A stretch of DNA of 37,763 bases from the NCBI RefSeq assembly GCF_943590815.1, contig NZ_CALSBS010000036.1, positions 1 through 37,763 of the forward strand. Direction: 5' to 3'. Below are positions 27,510 through 36,458 of the stretch, piece by piece (position 1 is the stretch's first letter; the number at the start of each line of letters is the position of its first letter). The notes below the pieces were generated by a model that was not told the DNA's origin, did no database searches, and worked only from the letters and a program-made list of their open reading frames with translations. A program made the position numbers and the translations under genes. This DNA comes from Pseudocitrobacter vendiensis (lineage in GTDB: Bacteria; Pseudomonadota; Gammaproteobacteria; Enterobacterales; Enterobacteriaceae).

Positions 27510-27800
27510 ATGGATAAAGCGCTGTTCGGGCGGTTAGCGCAAAGCATGGCTCAGATGAATGAGATTGTTGCTGGTGAGCGTAAACCTTCCCGGGTTTTCC
27601 ACATTGATGCGCTTAAAATTAAAGAGATTCGTCATGCATCTGGTTTATCTCAATCTAAGTTTGCTGAACTGATATCCGTCAGCGTTGATACTCTGCGCAA
27701 CTGGGAACAAGGCCGCCGTTCACCCACCGGGCCTGCGCAAGCATTGCTACGTGCAATTGCTAACGATCCACAGCATGTTATTCAGGCGTTGAGTCGTTAA
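27510..27800 (+). CDS. NadS-like/HigA2-type XRE antitoxin
   Basis: This 96-residue antitoxin has a short N-terminal toxin-binding segment and a Cro/C1-type HTH at about residues 38-80 (IKEIRHASGLSQSKFAELIS, then DTLRNWEQGRRSPTGPAQAL). It starts immediately after the toxin stop. The ribosome-binding site GAGGTGG lies inside the last toxin codons, so its translation is coupled but stronger than that of the toxin. It should repress the module through the palindrome at 27141-27161. Confidence 0.9.
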   Translation: MDKALFGRLAQSMAQMNEIVAGERKPSRVFHIDALKIKEIRHASGLSQSKFAELISVSVDTLRNWEQGRRSPTGPAQALLRAIANDPQHVIQALSR

Positions 27801-27854
27801 GGAAGTGAAAGATATGGCAAGCAGAAAACAGAGGCATTCAGAACTCATGTGAAA

Positions 27855-27869
27855 GCGGCATAGTGCCGC
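27855..27869 (+). repeat. Hairpin before the small Cys-rich gene
   Basis: GCGGCA-TAG-TGCCGC forms a perfect 6-bp stem just before the CAGGAG ribosome-binding site of the next gene. No T tract follows, so it may be a leader structure or a weak barrier between the antitoxin gene and the small gene. Confidence 0.45.
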
Positions 27870-27887
27870 CTGTTCAGGAGTTTTGTC

Positions 27888-28100
27888 ATGGCCCGAAATC
27901 GAGCTGAACGTCGTCATCATAGGGCGAGATTAATAAAAATTCGCCGTCATTATCATACTGCTGGTGACGGAAGTGTTAGAGCGGTTGGTGTATCTCTGCG
28001 TACGCCTTGCGGTTGCTCATGCTGGATGTGCGGACACCGACGTTTTCATTTTGGCCCGTGTATGCAGGAAATCCGTGCCCGAGCACGGTTTGCGGATTAA
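27888..28100 (+). CDS. Small Cys-rich protein of unknown function with CxCxCWMCG motif
   Basis: This 70-residue protein has a very basic, His-rich N-terminal half (RNRAERRHHRARLIKIRRHYH, residues 4-23, written as one continuous basic region). A CGCSCWMCG block follows at residues 41-49, with a further Cys at 58. The spacing of Cys41, 43, 45, 48 and 58 with nearby His residues suggests a small zinc- or iron-binding knuckle. CAGGAG lies 7 nt before the ATG and a terminator follows, so it is probably an expressed gene. I recall similar small orphan proteins in many Proteobacteria but know no function. It lies between two toxin-antitoxin modules. Confidence 0.75.
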   Translation: MARNRAERRHHRARLIKIRRHYHTAGDGSVRAVGVSLRTPCGCSCWMCGHRRFHFGPCMQEIRARARFAD

Positions 28101-28132
28101 GGATAGTTTCAGCCTGGCAATGTTCAGCAAAG

Positions 28133-28166
28133 AGCTGCTGGTGGTAAAAATCAGCGGCTTTTTTTG
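28133..28166 (+). terminator. Intrinsic terminator after the small Cys-rich gene
   Basis: AGCTGCTG pairs with CAGCGGCT (one wobble) around an 11-nt loop and is followed by T7, about 30 nt after the stop. Confidence 0.75.
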
Positions 28167-28202
28167 TTTTTAACGCCTGGAATGAAACACATACATCCCG
28201 TC

Positions 28203-28221
28203 TGGAAAGCGGCTCGCAGAA
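28203..28221 (+). repeat. 19-bp direct repeat, copy 2
   Basis: This is an exact copy of the sequence at 27058-27076, 1145 bp away in the same orientation. It lies upstream of vapBC. Confidence 0.85.
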
Positions 28222-28296
28222 ATTAAAAACTCAAAGAATACGTTCTTCTCTTTACTATTTGTCGGAGGTAGATTGCTCATGATTTGATCTTTCTTG

Positions 28297-28313
28297 ATAT
28301 ACTGGAGGTATAT
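28297..28313. promoter_or_regulatory. vapBC operator overlapping the vapB ribosome-binding site
   Basis: ATATAC-N5-GTATAT is a perfect 17-bp palindrome. Its centre is the GGAGG ribosome-binding site of vapB, and it ends at the base before the start codon. VapBC complexes commonly bind GTATAC-like palindromes at their own promoters. The same repeat could also form an RNA hairpin masking the ribosome-binding site. Confidence 0.65.
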
Positions 28314-28562
28314 ATGAGCGTGATGATTGGGCTGGATATGGGCAGAATTTTACTCGATTTATCAGATGATGTGATTAAACGACTGGACGATCTCAAAGTG
28401 CAGCGCAACCTTCCACGCGCGGAGCTGTTACGAGAGGCCGTTGAACAGTACCTGGAAAGACAAGATCAGGCGGAAACAACGATTTCCAGCGCACTAGGCT
28501 TGTGGCAGGGATGTGAAGAAGATGGTGTTGAATACCAGCGCAAGCTTCGTGAGGAGTGGTAA
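28314..28562 (+). CDS. vapB: VapB-type ribbon-helix-helix antitoxin
   Basis: This 82-residue antitoxin has a ribbon-helix-helix DNA-binding domain ([20 protein letters not shown], then [14 protein letters not shown]) and a C-terminal toxin-wrapping tail ([17 protein letters not shown]). I chose the ATG at 28314 because GGAGG lies 5 nt upstream. A longer reading from 28284 lacks a ribosome-binding site, and a start at the later ATG (MGRILL) would keep the fold. The stop overlaps the vapC start by one base. Confidence 0.88.
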   Translation: MSVMIGLDMGRILLDLSDDVIKRLDDLKVQRNLPRAELLREAVEQYLERQDQAETTISSALGLWQGCEEDGVEYQRKLREEW

Positions 28563-28936
28563 TGACTAATGGATCGGCACTTTTTGACACCAATATTTTA
28601 ATCGATCTATTTAGTGGGCGACGCGAGGCAAAACAAGCGCTAGATGCCTGGCCGCCGCAGAATGCGATTAGTATCGTCACGTGGATGGAAGTGATGGTTG
28701 GTGCCAAAAAGTATAATCAAGAGCACCGTACGCGCGTTGCGATGAGCGCTTTTAATATTATTGGGGTATCACAGGCGATAGCCGAGCGAAGCGTTGCTTT
28801 AAGGCAAGAGTATGGGATGAAACTCCCGGATGCGATTATTCTGGCGACCGCGCAAGTACATCGTCTCGAACTGGTCACCAGAAATACAAAAGACTTTAAA
28901 GATATCGTGGGCGTTGTAACACCCTATGAACTGTAA
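28562..28936 (+). CDS. vapC: VapC-type PIN-domain ribonuclease toxin
   Basis: This 124-residue PIN-domain endoribonuclease retains all the acidic metal-binding residues: Asp9 (FDTNILID), Glu43 (TWMEVMVG), Asp90 (KLPDAIILATA) and Asp111 (TKDF). It should cleave a specific RNA such as a tRNA; the target cannot be told from sequence. The ATG at 28562 overlaps the vapB stop (TAATG) and is preceded by GAGGAG. The antitoxin-first order is usual for vapBC. It is convergent with fdhE. Confidence 0.92.
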   Translation: MTNGSALFDTNILIDLFSGRREAKQALDAWPPQNAISIVTWMEVMVGAKKYNQEHRTRVAMSAFNIIGVSQAIAERSVALRQEYGMKLPDAIILATAQVHRLELVTRNTKDFKDIVGVVTPYEL

Positions 28937-28960
28937 ATCGGGCGACTCGCGCCGCCCGAT
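28937..28960. terminator. Hairpin between convergent vapC and fdhE
   Basis: ATCGGGCG and CGCCCGAT form a perfect 8-bp stem with an 8-nt loop, starting at the base after the vapC stop. It is GC-rich with no T tract. It is likely a bidirectional transcription barrier or a remnant REP half, and marks the right edge of the island. Confidence 0.5.
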
Positions 28961-28972
28961 AATGCAGAAGGT

Positions 28973-29902
28973 TTATTCCCCCTCTCCCGGGAACAGGAAC
29001 GGGTTGATGGAGCTGCGGGCGAACCCTTCTTGCTCCATACGCGCATCCAGCACCAGTGAGGCGAGGTCGTCGGCAACGGCTTCCACTTTCGGGTCTTTTT
29101 CCTGATACAAAATCTTCAGGTAAGTGCCGCAGTCGCCGCAGCTTTCCGCTTTGATGGCCGCCTGCTCGTTATCCAAAGACCAGTAGTGCAAATCGCGGCT
29201 CTGCTCGCAGTTGCTGCATTTCACGCGCACCACGTGCCACTCGGTTTCACACAGGTTGCAGTGCAGATAACGCAGGCCCTGCGTCGTGCCAATTTGCACC
29301 ATGCTGGAAACGGGCATTGAGCCGCACACCGGGCAGTACTGGCGCTGTTCACCGTATTCTGCGCGGGCTTTGCCCGGGATCAGGCTGGCCATTTGCGCCC
29401 AATAGAGCGACAAGGCTGCCCAGATAAACGGCGCTTTATCGCTGCTCACTGACGCAAAGTCTGACGCAAACAGCGCACTGGCCATCTGCTCCAGTTCTTG
29501 CTCAGACGCCTTTTCCAGATTCTCGATAACCGCTAATGCCGGCCCGGTCATTTCCGGTTTCAGCTCGGCAATCATCGAGTGCAGCAGGGTATGCCAGTGT
29601 TTATCGCGCGGCAGAACGTGAATATCCAGCGGCGGTTTGCCCTGGTCGTTCGCTTCTTTGATTCGCGCGGTAAGGTCCATCTGTAATGGATGGTCGTACA
29701 GCACCACTTCCTGCGCGTGGGCAATCAGCGCGGCGAAGCGCAGGTAATCACCCAGCGGATTGTTCTCGGCCAGCTCGCGCAGACGATCGGCGCGGCGGTT
29801 GTAGAGGTTCTTGAGTCTGGGGAATAACAACGGCGGAATATACTCCGCCGTGCGTTTCTCGCTCGAACCCAGCTCATCTTGCGGGATTATGCGAATACTC
29901 AT
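28973..29902 (-). CDS. fdhE: Formate dehydrogenase accessory protein FdhE
   Basis: FdhE is a cytosolic proofreading-type chaperone needed for active, exported formate dehydrogenases. The 309-residue protein has four rubredoxin-like CxxC pairs in its C-terminal half (CPVC, CNLC, CSNC, CGDC), which bind iron. It overlaps fdoI by 4 nt, so it is the last gene of the fdoGHI-fdhE operon. The length equals the E. coli protein. Confidence 0.96.
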   Translation of the reverse strand: MSIRIIPQDELGSSEKRTAEYIPPLLFPRLKNLYNRRADRLRELAENNPLGDYLRFAALIAHAQEVVLYDHPLQMDLTARIKEANDQGKPPLDIHVLPRDKHWHTLLHSMIAELKPEMTGPALAVIENLEKASEQELEQMASALFASDFASVSSDKAPFIWAALSLYWAQMASLIPGKARAEYGEQRQYCPVCGSMPVSSMVQIGTTQGLRYLHCNLCETEWHVVRVKCSNCEQSRDLHYWSLDNEQAAIKAESCGDCGTYLKILYQEKDPKVEAVADDLASLVLDARMEQEGFARSSINPFLFPGEGE

Positions 29903-30534
29903 TCAGATGACTTTTCCTGTTTCTGGCGGACTTCACGGTACCAGCGCGGGTGATGTTTCTTCGCCCACGTACTGGTAACCCATCCTTCCACCATCGCGGT
30001 AATGGTGCCTTTCACCCAAAGGGCGGCGTAGATATGCACCATGATAACCACAATTAACGCTACTGCGGCAAATGAATGCAGCATTAACGCAAATCGGATC
30101 ACCGGGATTGAGAAAGCAGGCGCAAAGTACGGACGCCAGATAATCACACCGCTTACCAGCAGCAGGACCAGGAAGATAATCGCCGCCCAGAATACGCATT
30201 TCTGGCCGAAGTTATAACGCCCGGTGTCACCCACTTCCTCGTTGACGACGATCTTACGAATATTCTTCGCCCAAAAGATATCATCCCGATTGATTAGATT
30301 GTGGTGCCAGTAACGGAAAAACATGATGATAAACGAGGCAAACATGATGACGCCCACGAACGGGTGCAGAATACGCGCCAGTTGCGGTGTCCCCATAATT
30401 TGCATCAGCCAGTTGAAGGAGGGGAAAAAGAACCCCAGCCCGCTCACCGCCGCCAGGATGAAGCAGAAGGCGGTGACCCAGTGGTTGATACGTTCCGGCG
30501 CGGTGTAGCGCACGATGGTGTCACGTCGTTTCAT
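29899..30534 (-). CDS. fdoI: Formate dehydrogenase-O cytochrome b556 subunit
   Basis: FdoI is the inner-membrane gamma subunit that passes electrons from FdoH through haem b to the quinone pool. The 211-residue protein has four hydrophobic helices and family histidines, including [10 protein letters not shown] near the N-terminus and [20 protein letters not shown] in the last helices. It overlaps fdoH (ATGA) and fdhE by 4 nt each, consistent with strict operon coupling. Confidence 0.96.
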   Translation of the reverse strand: MKRRDTIVRYTAPERINHWVTAFCFILAAVSGLGFFFPSFNWLMQIMGTPQLARILHPFVGVIMFASFIIMFFRYWHHNLINRDDIFWAKNIRKIVVNEEVGDTGRYNFGQKCVFWAAIIFLVLLLVSGVIIWRPYFAPAFSIPVIRFALMLHSFAAVALIVVIMVHIYAALWVKGTITAMVEGWVTSTWAKKHHPRWYREVRQKQEKSSE

Positions 30535-31433
30535 TTGCGCACCTCGTCTTTCTCTTCATGCAGATTGTCTTCTTCCTCTTCCGCACGGTTCGGGCCGACA
30601 CCGACGTAGTGGAAAATGCTCGCTGCAAACGTTGCGGCAAAACCGACCGCCGCCAGTGGTTTCCAGATACCTTTCCAGAATTTCACCGTAGCGCTGATTT
30701 CCGGGTTCTCCGGCAGGCCGTGGTACAGATTCGGCTTGTCGGCGTGGTGCAGCACGTACATCACGTGTGTACCGCCAACGCCCGCTGGATCGTACAGCCC
30801 GGCGTTTTCGTAACCGCGGGTATTCAGCTCGGCGACGCGCTCGCCCGCCAGCGCTTTCATATCCTCTTTAGAGCCAAAGTGGATAGCGCCGGTTGGGCAG
30901 GTTTTCACGCATGCAGGTTCCTGCCCGACGTTCACGCGGTCAACGCACAGCGTACATTTGTAGACGCGGTTGTCTTCCGGGTTCAGACGCGGCACGTTGA
31001 ACGGGCAACCCGCGATGCAGTAGCCGCAGCCGATGCACTGTTCAGACTGGAAGTCGACGATGCCGTTAGCGTACTGAATGATAGCCCCTTCAGCCGGGCA
31101 CGCCTTCAGGCAGCCCGGATCCGCGCAGTGCATACAGCCGTCTTTGCGGATAAGCCATTCCAGTTTGTCGTTCTGCTCCACTTCCGAGAAACGCATCACC
31201 GTCCAGGATTTGGCGGTCAGATCCGCCGGGTTGTCGTACACCCCGACGTTACTGCCGATCTCATCACGGATGTCGTTCCACTCTGAGCACGCCACCTGAC
31301 AGGCTTTACAGCCGATACAGGTGGTCACGTCGATGAGCTTCGCCACTTCCTGCTGGTGGTCCCGCGCCTGAGGCGCGGGGGTGAAACCGTTAGTCGCGGA
31401 ACGACGGATGATGTCTTGAGATTGATAAGCCAT
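30531..31433 (-). CDS. fdoH: Formate dehydrogenase-O iron-sulfur subunit
   Basis: FdoH is the beta subunit that carries electrons through four [4Fe-4S] clusters. The 300-residue protein has four ferredoxin-type cysteine groups ([34 protein letters not shown]...CVKTC). A single C-terminal transmembrane helix (about residues 255-280) anchors it facing the periplasm. Export occurs with FdoG, which bears the Tat signal. It begins 12 nt after the fdoG stop. Confidence 0.96.
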   Translation of the reverse strand: MAYQSQDIIRRSATNGFTPAPQARDHQQEVAKLIDVTTCIGCKACQVACSEWNDIRDEIGSNVGVYDNPADLTAKSWTVMRFSEVEQNDKLEWLIRKDGCMHCADPGCLKACPAEGAIIQYANGIVDFQSEQCIGCGYCIAGCPFNVPRLNPEDNRVYKCTLCVDRVNVGQEPACVKTCPTGAIHFGSKEDMKALAGERVAELNTRGYENAGLYDPAGVGGTHVMYVLHHADKPNLYHGLPENPEISATVKFWKGIWKPLAAVGFAATFAASIFHYVGVGPNRAEEEEDNLHEEKDEVRK

Positions 31434-31445
31434 AGGTCGTCTCCG

Positions 31446-34400
31446 TTACACCTTTTCCACGTTTACGAGGAAGGACTTAAACTCCGGCGTCTGCGTGTTC
31501 GCATCACCGACGAATGGCGTTAACGTGTTGGCAATAAAGCCTTTTTTCGCAACCCCTTCATAGCCCCAGTGGATTGGAATACCGATGGTATCAATGTCTT
31601 TTCCGTCCGCTTTCAGCGTGCGAATACGTTTGGTGACCACCGCCTTGGCCTTGATGTAGCCACGGTTGGAGGAAACCTTCACGGTATCGCCATGGGCGAT
31701 GCCGAGTTTATTCGCCAGCTTCTCGCCAATCTCCACGAACTGTTCCGGCTGTGCGATGGCATTAAGCAGCGCATGCTTGGTCCAGTAGTGGAAGTGCTCG
31801 GTCAGACGATAGGTGGTGCCCACGTACGGGAACTTATCGGCTTTACCCAGCGCTTCTGCGTCGCCTTTAAAGATACGGGCGGCAGGGTTTGAGATAACGT
31901 TCGGGTGCAGCGGGTTGGTCCCCAGCGGCGTTTCAAACGGCTCGTAGTGTTCCGGGAATGGACCTTCCGCCATCTTATCGAGGGCAAACAGGCGACCCAT
32001 CCCTTCCGGCTGCATGATGAACGGCCCAACGTTGCTGCCAGGTGCGGCGGCACTGTAGTCAGGAATATCCATACCGCCCCATTTCGCGCCATCCCATTTC
32101 AGGATCTGACGTTTTGGATCCCACGGATTACCCTGTGGGTCAGCGGATGCACGGTTATACAGAATGCGGCGGTTGAGCGGCCACGCCCATGCCCAGCCGA
32201 GCGTATTACCGAGGCCTGACGGGTCAGCGTTATCGCGACGCGCCATCTGGTTGCCTTCTGGCGTCCAGCTACCGGCGAAGATCCAGCAACCGCTTGAGGT
32301 GGTGCCGTCATCGCGCAGATGGGCGAACGTACTGAGTAACTGGCCTTTTTCCACCAGCACCGCACCGGTTGCCGGGTCGATAATATCGGCCAGCGCTTTT
32401 CCGTTGCTTTCCATCGCCACTTCTTCGGACTTCGGCTCATGCGGCGTGGAGTAGTTCCACGTCATGCTCAGTACCTGGTCCGGGTTCGCGCCGCCCTGTT
32501 CGGCATACATCTTGCGCAGACGCAGGAAGATACCGGCAAGGATTTCGCCATCGGTGATGGATTCGCCCGGGCCGTCCGCGCCTTTCCAGTGCCACTGCAA
32601 CCAGCGGCCAGAGTTGACGATCGAGCCGTTCTCTTCCGCGAAGCAGGTAGAAGGCAAACGGAACACTTCGGTCTGAATCTTTGATGGATCGACATCGTTC
32701 GACTCACCGTGGTTCTGCCAGAAGGTAGAGGTCTCGGTATTGAGCGGATCGATGGTCACCAGGAACTTCAGTTTCGACAGTGATGCGACCACTTTGTTTT
32801 TGTTCGGGAACGACGCCACCGGGTTGAAGCCCTGACAGATATAGCCGTTCACCAGACCCTGGTTCATCATCTCGAAATATTGCAGAACGTCGTAACCTTT
32901 GTCCCACTTAGGCAGCAGGTCGAAGCCCCAGTCGTTCTCTTTCGTCGCTTTGTCGCCAAAGAAGGCTTTCATCATCGAGACGAAGAATTTCGGGTAGTTG
33001 CCCCAGTAGTTCACCTGGCCTTCCAGCAGCGGTTTCGGCGTGTTGGCGGCAAGGTAGGTTTGCAGGTCGGTTTGTTTCTCGCTTGGCAGCGTCATGTAGC
33101 CCGGCAGGCTTTGTGACAGCAGGCCAAGGTCGGTCAGACCCTGAATGTTGGAGTGACCGCGCAGGGCGTTCACGCCGCCGCCCGCCATCCCCATGTTGCC
33201 AAGCAGCAGCTGGATCATCGCCATGGTGCGGATGTTCTGCGCGCCAATAGAGTGCTGCGTCCAGCCGAGGGCATACAGGAACGACGCGGTTTTATCATGC
33301 GCGCTGGTTTCTGCGATGTACTCACACACTTTCAGGAAGTCGGCTTTCGGCGTACCACAAATCTGCTCAACCATCTCTGGCGTATAACGCGAAATGTGCT
33401 TTTTCAGCAGGTTCCACACACAACGTGGGTGTTGCAAGGTGGTATCGCGTTTGGCAAAGCCGTTTTCATCCAGCTCGTAGTTCCAGCTGGTTTTATCGTA
33501 CTTGCGTTTTTCCGCGTCGTAGCCGGTGAACAGACCATCTTCAAAGCCAAAATCTTCGCGCACGATCAGGCTGGCGTTGGTATAGGCTTCGGTGTATTCG
33601 CGGTTGAATTTTTCGTTGTTCAGCAGGTACAGCATAACGCCCGACAGGAACGTAATGTCAGTACCGGAACGGATCGGCGCATAGAAGTCGGCCACCGACG
33701 CCGTACGCGTGAAACGAGGATCGATAACAATCAGCTTCGCGCCGTTGTGAATTTTCGCTTCCATCGCCCAGCGGAACCCTACGGGGTGAGCTTCAGCGGC
33801 GTTACCGCCCATCACCACGACAAGGTTGGCGTTCTTGATGTCGACCCAGTGGTTGGTCATCGCACCGCGACCAAATGTTGGAGCAAGACTTGCTACCGTT
33901 GGTCCGTGTCAGACACGCGCCTGGTTGTCGACCGCGAGCATACCCAGCGCGCGGGAGAATTTCTGTGTTAAATAGCCGGTTTCATTGCTTGACGCGGATG
34001 CACACAGCATCCCGGTAGAGAGCCAGCGGTTAACGGTCACGCCTTCGGCATTCTGTGCAACGTAGTTGGCGTCGCGGTCTTCTTTCATCAGTTTCGCGAT
34101 GCGGTCGAATGCCTCATCCCAACTGATTTTCTGCCATTTATCGGAGCCAGGCGCGCGATATTCCGGGAATTTCAGGCGGCTTTCGGAGTGGATAAAATCC
34201 ACCAGGCCAGCGCCTTTCGGGCAGAGCGCACCACGGTTTACCGGATGGTCCGGATCGCCTTCGATATGGAAAATGGACGCTTTAGCGTTTTTTGCGCCAT
34301 CGCCGAGGCTGTACATCAACAGCCCACAGCCGACGGAACAATATGTGCAGGTGTTACGGGTTTCACGGGTGCGCAGCAGCTTATATTGCCGCGTTTCCGC

Positions 34401-34496
34401 CAGTGCAACGCTGGGGGCAAATCCCAGCGCTGCTGCCGTGGTGCCTGCCATACCGCCAGCGCAGATCTTAAAGAACTGCCTTCTGCTGACCTGCAT
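31446..34496 (-). CDS. fdoG: Formate dehydrogenase-O major subunit, selenocysteine-containing
   Basis: FdoG is the periplasmic catalytic subunit that oxidises formate to CO2 using bis-MGD molybdenum and a [4Fe-4S] cluster. The 1016-residue frame contains an in-frame TGA at 33909-33911, codon 196, which encodes selenocysteine as in E. coli. Both flanks (DNQARV before, HGPTVASLAP after) are conserved and continuous. A Tat signal (SRRQFFK) opens the protein, and CTYCSVGCG with a later CPKG provides the cluster ligands. AAGGAG lies 8 nt before the ATG. Reading it as two separate genes would be wrong. Confidence 0.97.
33871..33911 (-). promoter_or_regulatory. Bacterial SECIS element in fdoG
   Basis: Immediately after the UGA the fdoG mRNA folds into a hairpin. 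Its lower arms are GGACCAA and TTGGTC-type sequences, and its apical stem is GAGCAAG/CTTGCT-like around a GUCU loop. This matches the SelB-binding SECIS hairpin of E. coli formate dehydrogenase genes in position and sequence. Confidence 0.85.
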
Positions 34497-34916
34497 GGTT
34501 CGCTCCTTGTTTCGACATTGTCATTGCTTGTAATTTTTCTTCGCCGCGTGCGCCGCAAAGATGCTGAATAGTTAGCGTCCTCAGTTCCTGGAGGGCGTTG
34601 ACTCAGAATACCACAATTTCGGTAGGCTTGTTCCAATGCGGTTAACGGTGGGTGAACAGAATTTGTGCGTATTAACATTGAATTGTGATTTTGATCGCAT
34701 TTAAAGCGCATTGCGCGCGAAAAATACCATGCATTTAACGTGGTTAACTCATTGGTGGTATTTATCTTTTCCGGAGATTTTCGATACGAAAGGATGAGTA
34801 AAACTGAAGATTGAGTGTTATTGCACCAGAAACTTGATCCATAATAAGCCCTGATTCCCTCCGGATGTGATGGAATAGACGCCTCTCCTTTTCCGTCGTT
34901 GTTCAGAGTAATTGCC
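34497..34916. other. Divergent fdoG-fdhD intergenic region
   Basis: This 420-bp gap has no gene I can support. It should contain the promoters for fdoGHI-fdhE and fdhD. The only clear site is a CRP-like palindrome, listed separately. Confidence 0.6.
34684..34699. promoter_or_regulatory. Candidate CRP site between fdoG and fdhD
   Basis: TGTGA-N6-TCGCA differs by one base from the CRP core TGTGA-N6-TCACA and is flanked by AT-rich arms (AAT...TTTAA). It lies 188 bp from fdoG and about 220 bp from fdhD, so it could serve either gene. Confidence 0.5.
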
Positions 34917-35750
34917 GTGTTTAATGTTAAAGATGAAGTCAAACCATCGTCGCAGCTTATCGGTGCCGTCGAGCGTTCTGTCTTCAGAAGGCCACAGATT
35001 ATGCAACCTACTCAGGATATTCTTGCTGAAGAAATTCCCGTTGCGTTGGTCTACAACGGCATCTCTCACGTCGTCATGATGGCGACGCCGAAAGATCTGG
35101 AAGCTTTTGCTATTGGTTTTTCGCTTTCAGAAGGCATCATTGAGCACCCACGGGAAATTTTTGGTATCGAAGTCACACAGGCCTGCAACGGCCTGGAAGT
35201 GCAGATCGATCTCTCCAGCCGCCGTTTTATGGGCCTTAAAGAGCGCCGTCGAGCGCTGGCCGGGCGTACTGGCTGCGGTGTCTGCGGTGTTGAGCAGCTC
35301 AATGACATCGGTAAACCCATCAAGCCGTTGCCTTTTACCCAAACGTTTGACCTTTCACATCTCGATCATGCGCTCAGACATTTAAATGATGTGCAGCCCG
35401 TAGGCCGCGAAACCGGCTGTACGCACGCGGCGGCGTGGGTCATGCCCTCGGGCGAACTGGTGGGTGGGCATGAAGATGTGGGTCGTCACGTAGCGCTCGA
35501 TAAACTGCTGGGTCATCGCGCGAAGGAGGGTGACCTTTGGCAACACGGCGCTGCGCTGGTTTCCAGCCGCGCCAGCTATGAGATGGTGCAGAAATCTGCC
35601 ATGTGCGGCGTCGAGATCCTGTTTGCGGTCTCTGCCGCGACGACCCTTGCCGTGGACGTTGCCGAACGCTGCAACCTGACGCTGGTGGGTTTTTGCAAAC
35701 CTGGCAGAGCGACGATTTACACGCATCCACAGCGCTTAATGGGTGAATGA
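34917..35750 (+). CDS. fdhD: Formate dehydrogenase sulfurtransferase FdhD
   Basis: FdhD passes sulfur from IscS to the molybdenum cofactor of formate dehydrogenases, a step essential for FdoG activity. The conserved CxxC sulfur-carrier motif appears in [12 protein letters not shown], and [16 protein letters not shown] is a strong family block. I prefer the GTG at 34917, which gives 277 residues as in E. coli; its ribosome-binding site is weak. A TTG at 34899 would add six residues, and the first ATG in this region is out of frame. The gene diverges from the operon it serves. Confidence 0.92.
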   Translation: MFNVKDEVKPSSQLIGAVERSVFRRPQIMQPTQDILAEEIPVALVYNGISHVVMMATPKDLEAFAIGFSLSEGIIEHPREIFGIEVTQACNGLEVQIDLSSRRFMGLKERRRALAGRTGCGVCGVEQLNDIGKPIKPLPFTQTFDLSHLDHALRHLNDVQPVGRETGCTHAAAWVMPSGELVGGHEDVGRHVALDKLLGHRAKEGDLWQHGAALVSSRASYEMVQKSAMCGVEILFAVSAATTLAVDVAERCNLTLVGFCKPGRATIYTHPQRLMGE

Positions 35751-35878
35751 TTTTTAATCAAAAATTTTGACTAAGACCGGCAAATCATTCCGCTTTCAGT
35801 TGGTGATGAATCGACCTATCATTTATCAAATCAAGGCACGGTGCCTTACTCAAACAACTAAGTGAAAGGGTTTATATC

Positions 35879-36091
35879 ATGAAAAGCATCAAAACTTTTG
35901 TCGCTGTTATCGCTCTGTCTGCTTCTTTTGGTTCTTTCGCTGCACAGACTGTTACCGCCACGGCTTCTACGCTTGACGGCGCTGAAGCAAAAATCGCCGC
36001 TAAAGCAGAACAGGCTGGCGCATCGTCTTACAAAATTACTCAGGCCTTTACCGGTAACCGCGTGCACATGACCGCAGAACTGAATAAATAA
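35879..36091 (+). CDS. Periplasmic DUF1471 protein (YdgH/BhsA/McbA type)
   Basis: This 70-residue secreted protein has a Sec signal peptide (about residues 1-21, cleavage after SFA). A DUF1471 domain follows (LDGAEAKIAAKAEQAGASSY then TGNRVHMTAELNK). Family members such as BhsA, McbA and YhcN respond to acid, oxidative or metal stress and affect biofilm formation. Which of these roles this copy has cannot be told. AAAGGG precedes the ATG, and a small palindrome (AAGGCAC-G-GTGCCTT, 35833-35847) lies in the leader. It is monocistronic with its own terminator. Confidence 0.9.
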   Translation: MKSIKTFVAVIALSASFGSFAAQTVTATASTLDGAEAKIAAKAEQAGASSYKITQAFTGNRVHMTAELNK

Positions 36092-36108
36092 GCCAACGTG
36101 AGTGTCGA

Positions 36109-36133
36109 AAGAGCGCCCTTGGGGCGCTTTTTT
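36109..36133 (+). terminator. Intrinsic terminator of the DUF1471 gene
   Basis: AGCGCCC-TTG-GGGCGCT is followed by T6 about 20 nt after the stop. The reverse strand has a shorter T tract, so it may also help to end azlCD transcription. Confidence 0.9.
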
Positions 36134-36134
36134 C

Positions 36135-36458
36135 TTAATGTATTCCTGCCAACCGCAACAATCCCGTCACGATCGCCGCCGCGAAAATCACCACGATTAA
36201 CGGGCATTTTCTCCACGCCAGAAATACCGCGAAGCCCACGCCCAGAACACGTGCCAGACCGGCAAAATGATCACCTTCGTAAAAGGTGGTTGCCAGCGCA
36301 ACGGCAAATAACAACGTGGTTGCGGCATCAGATAACAGCGCCTGAGATCGTTCAGAAAACTGCAAACGCCCGCCCAGTTTCGCACCGCCCAGGCGCATTA
36401 AATAGGTACCTGCAGAAAGCAGCGCGATTCCCAGAATAATCAGTGTGGTATCGCCCAT
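36135..36458 (-). CDS. AzlD-family branched-chain amino acid transport subunit
   Basis: This 107-residue inner-membrane protein has about four hydrophobic helices and belongs to the AzlD (YgaH-like) family. It is the small partner of AzlC in LIV-E-type exporters. Its ATG overlaps the azlC stop by one base (TAATG), so production is coupled. The pair should export branched-chain or related small amino acids; specificity is not visible from sequence. Confidence 0.88.
   Translation of the reverse strand: MGDTTLIILGIALLSAGTYLMRLGGAKLGGRLQFSERSQALLSDAATTLLFAVALATTFYEGDHFAGLARVLGVGFAVFLAWRKCPLIVVIFAAAIVTGLLRLAGIH

Noticed and set aside
31446-34496. fdoG as a pseudogene interrupted by a stop codon
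   Set aside because: The TGA is at the known selenocysteine position 196, both flanks are conserved, and a SECIS hairpin follows.
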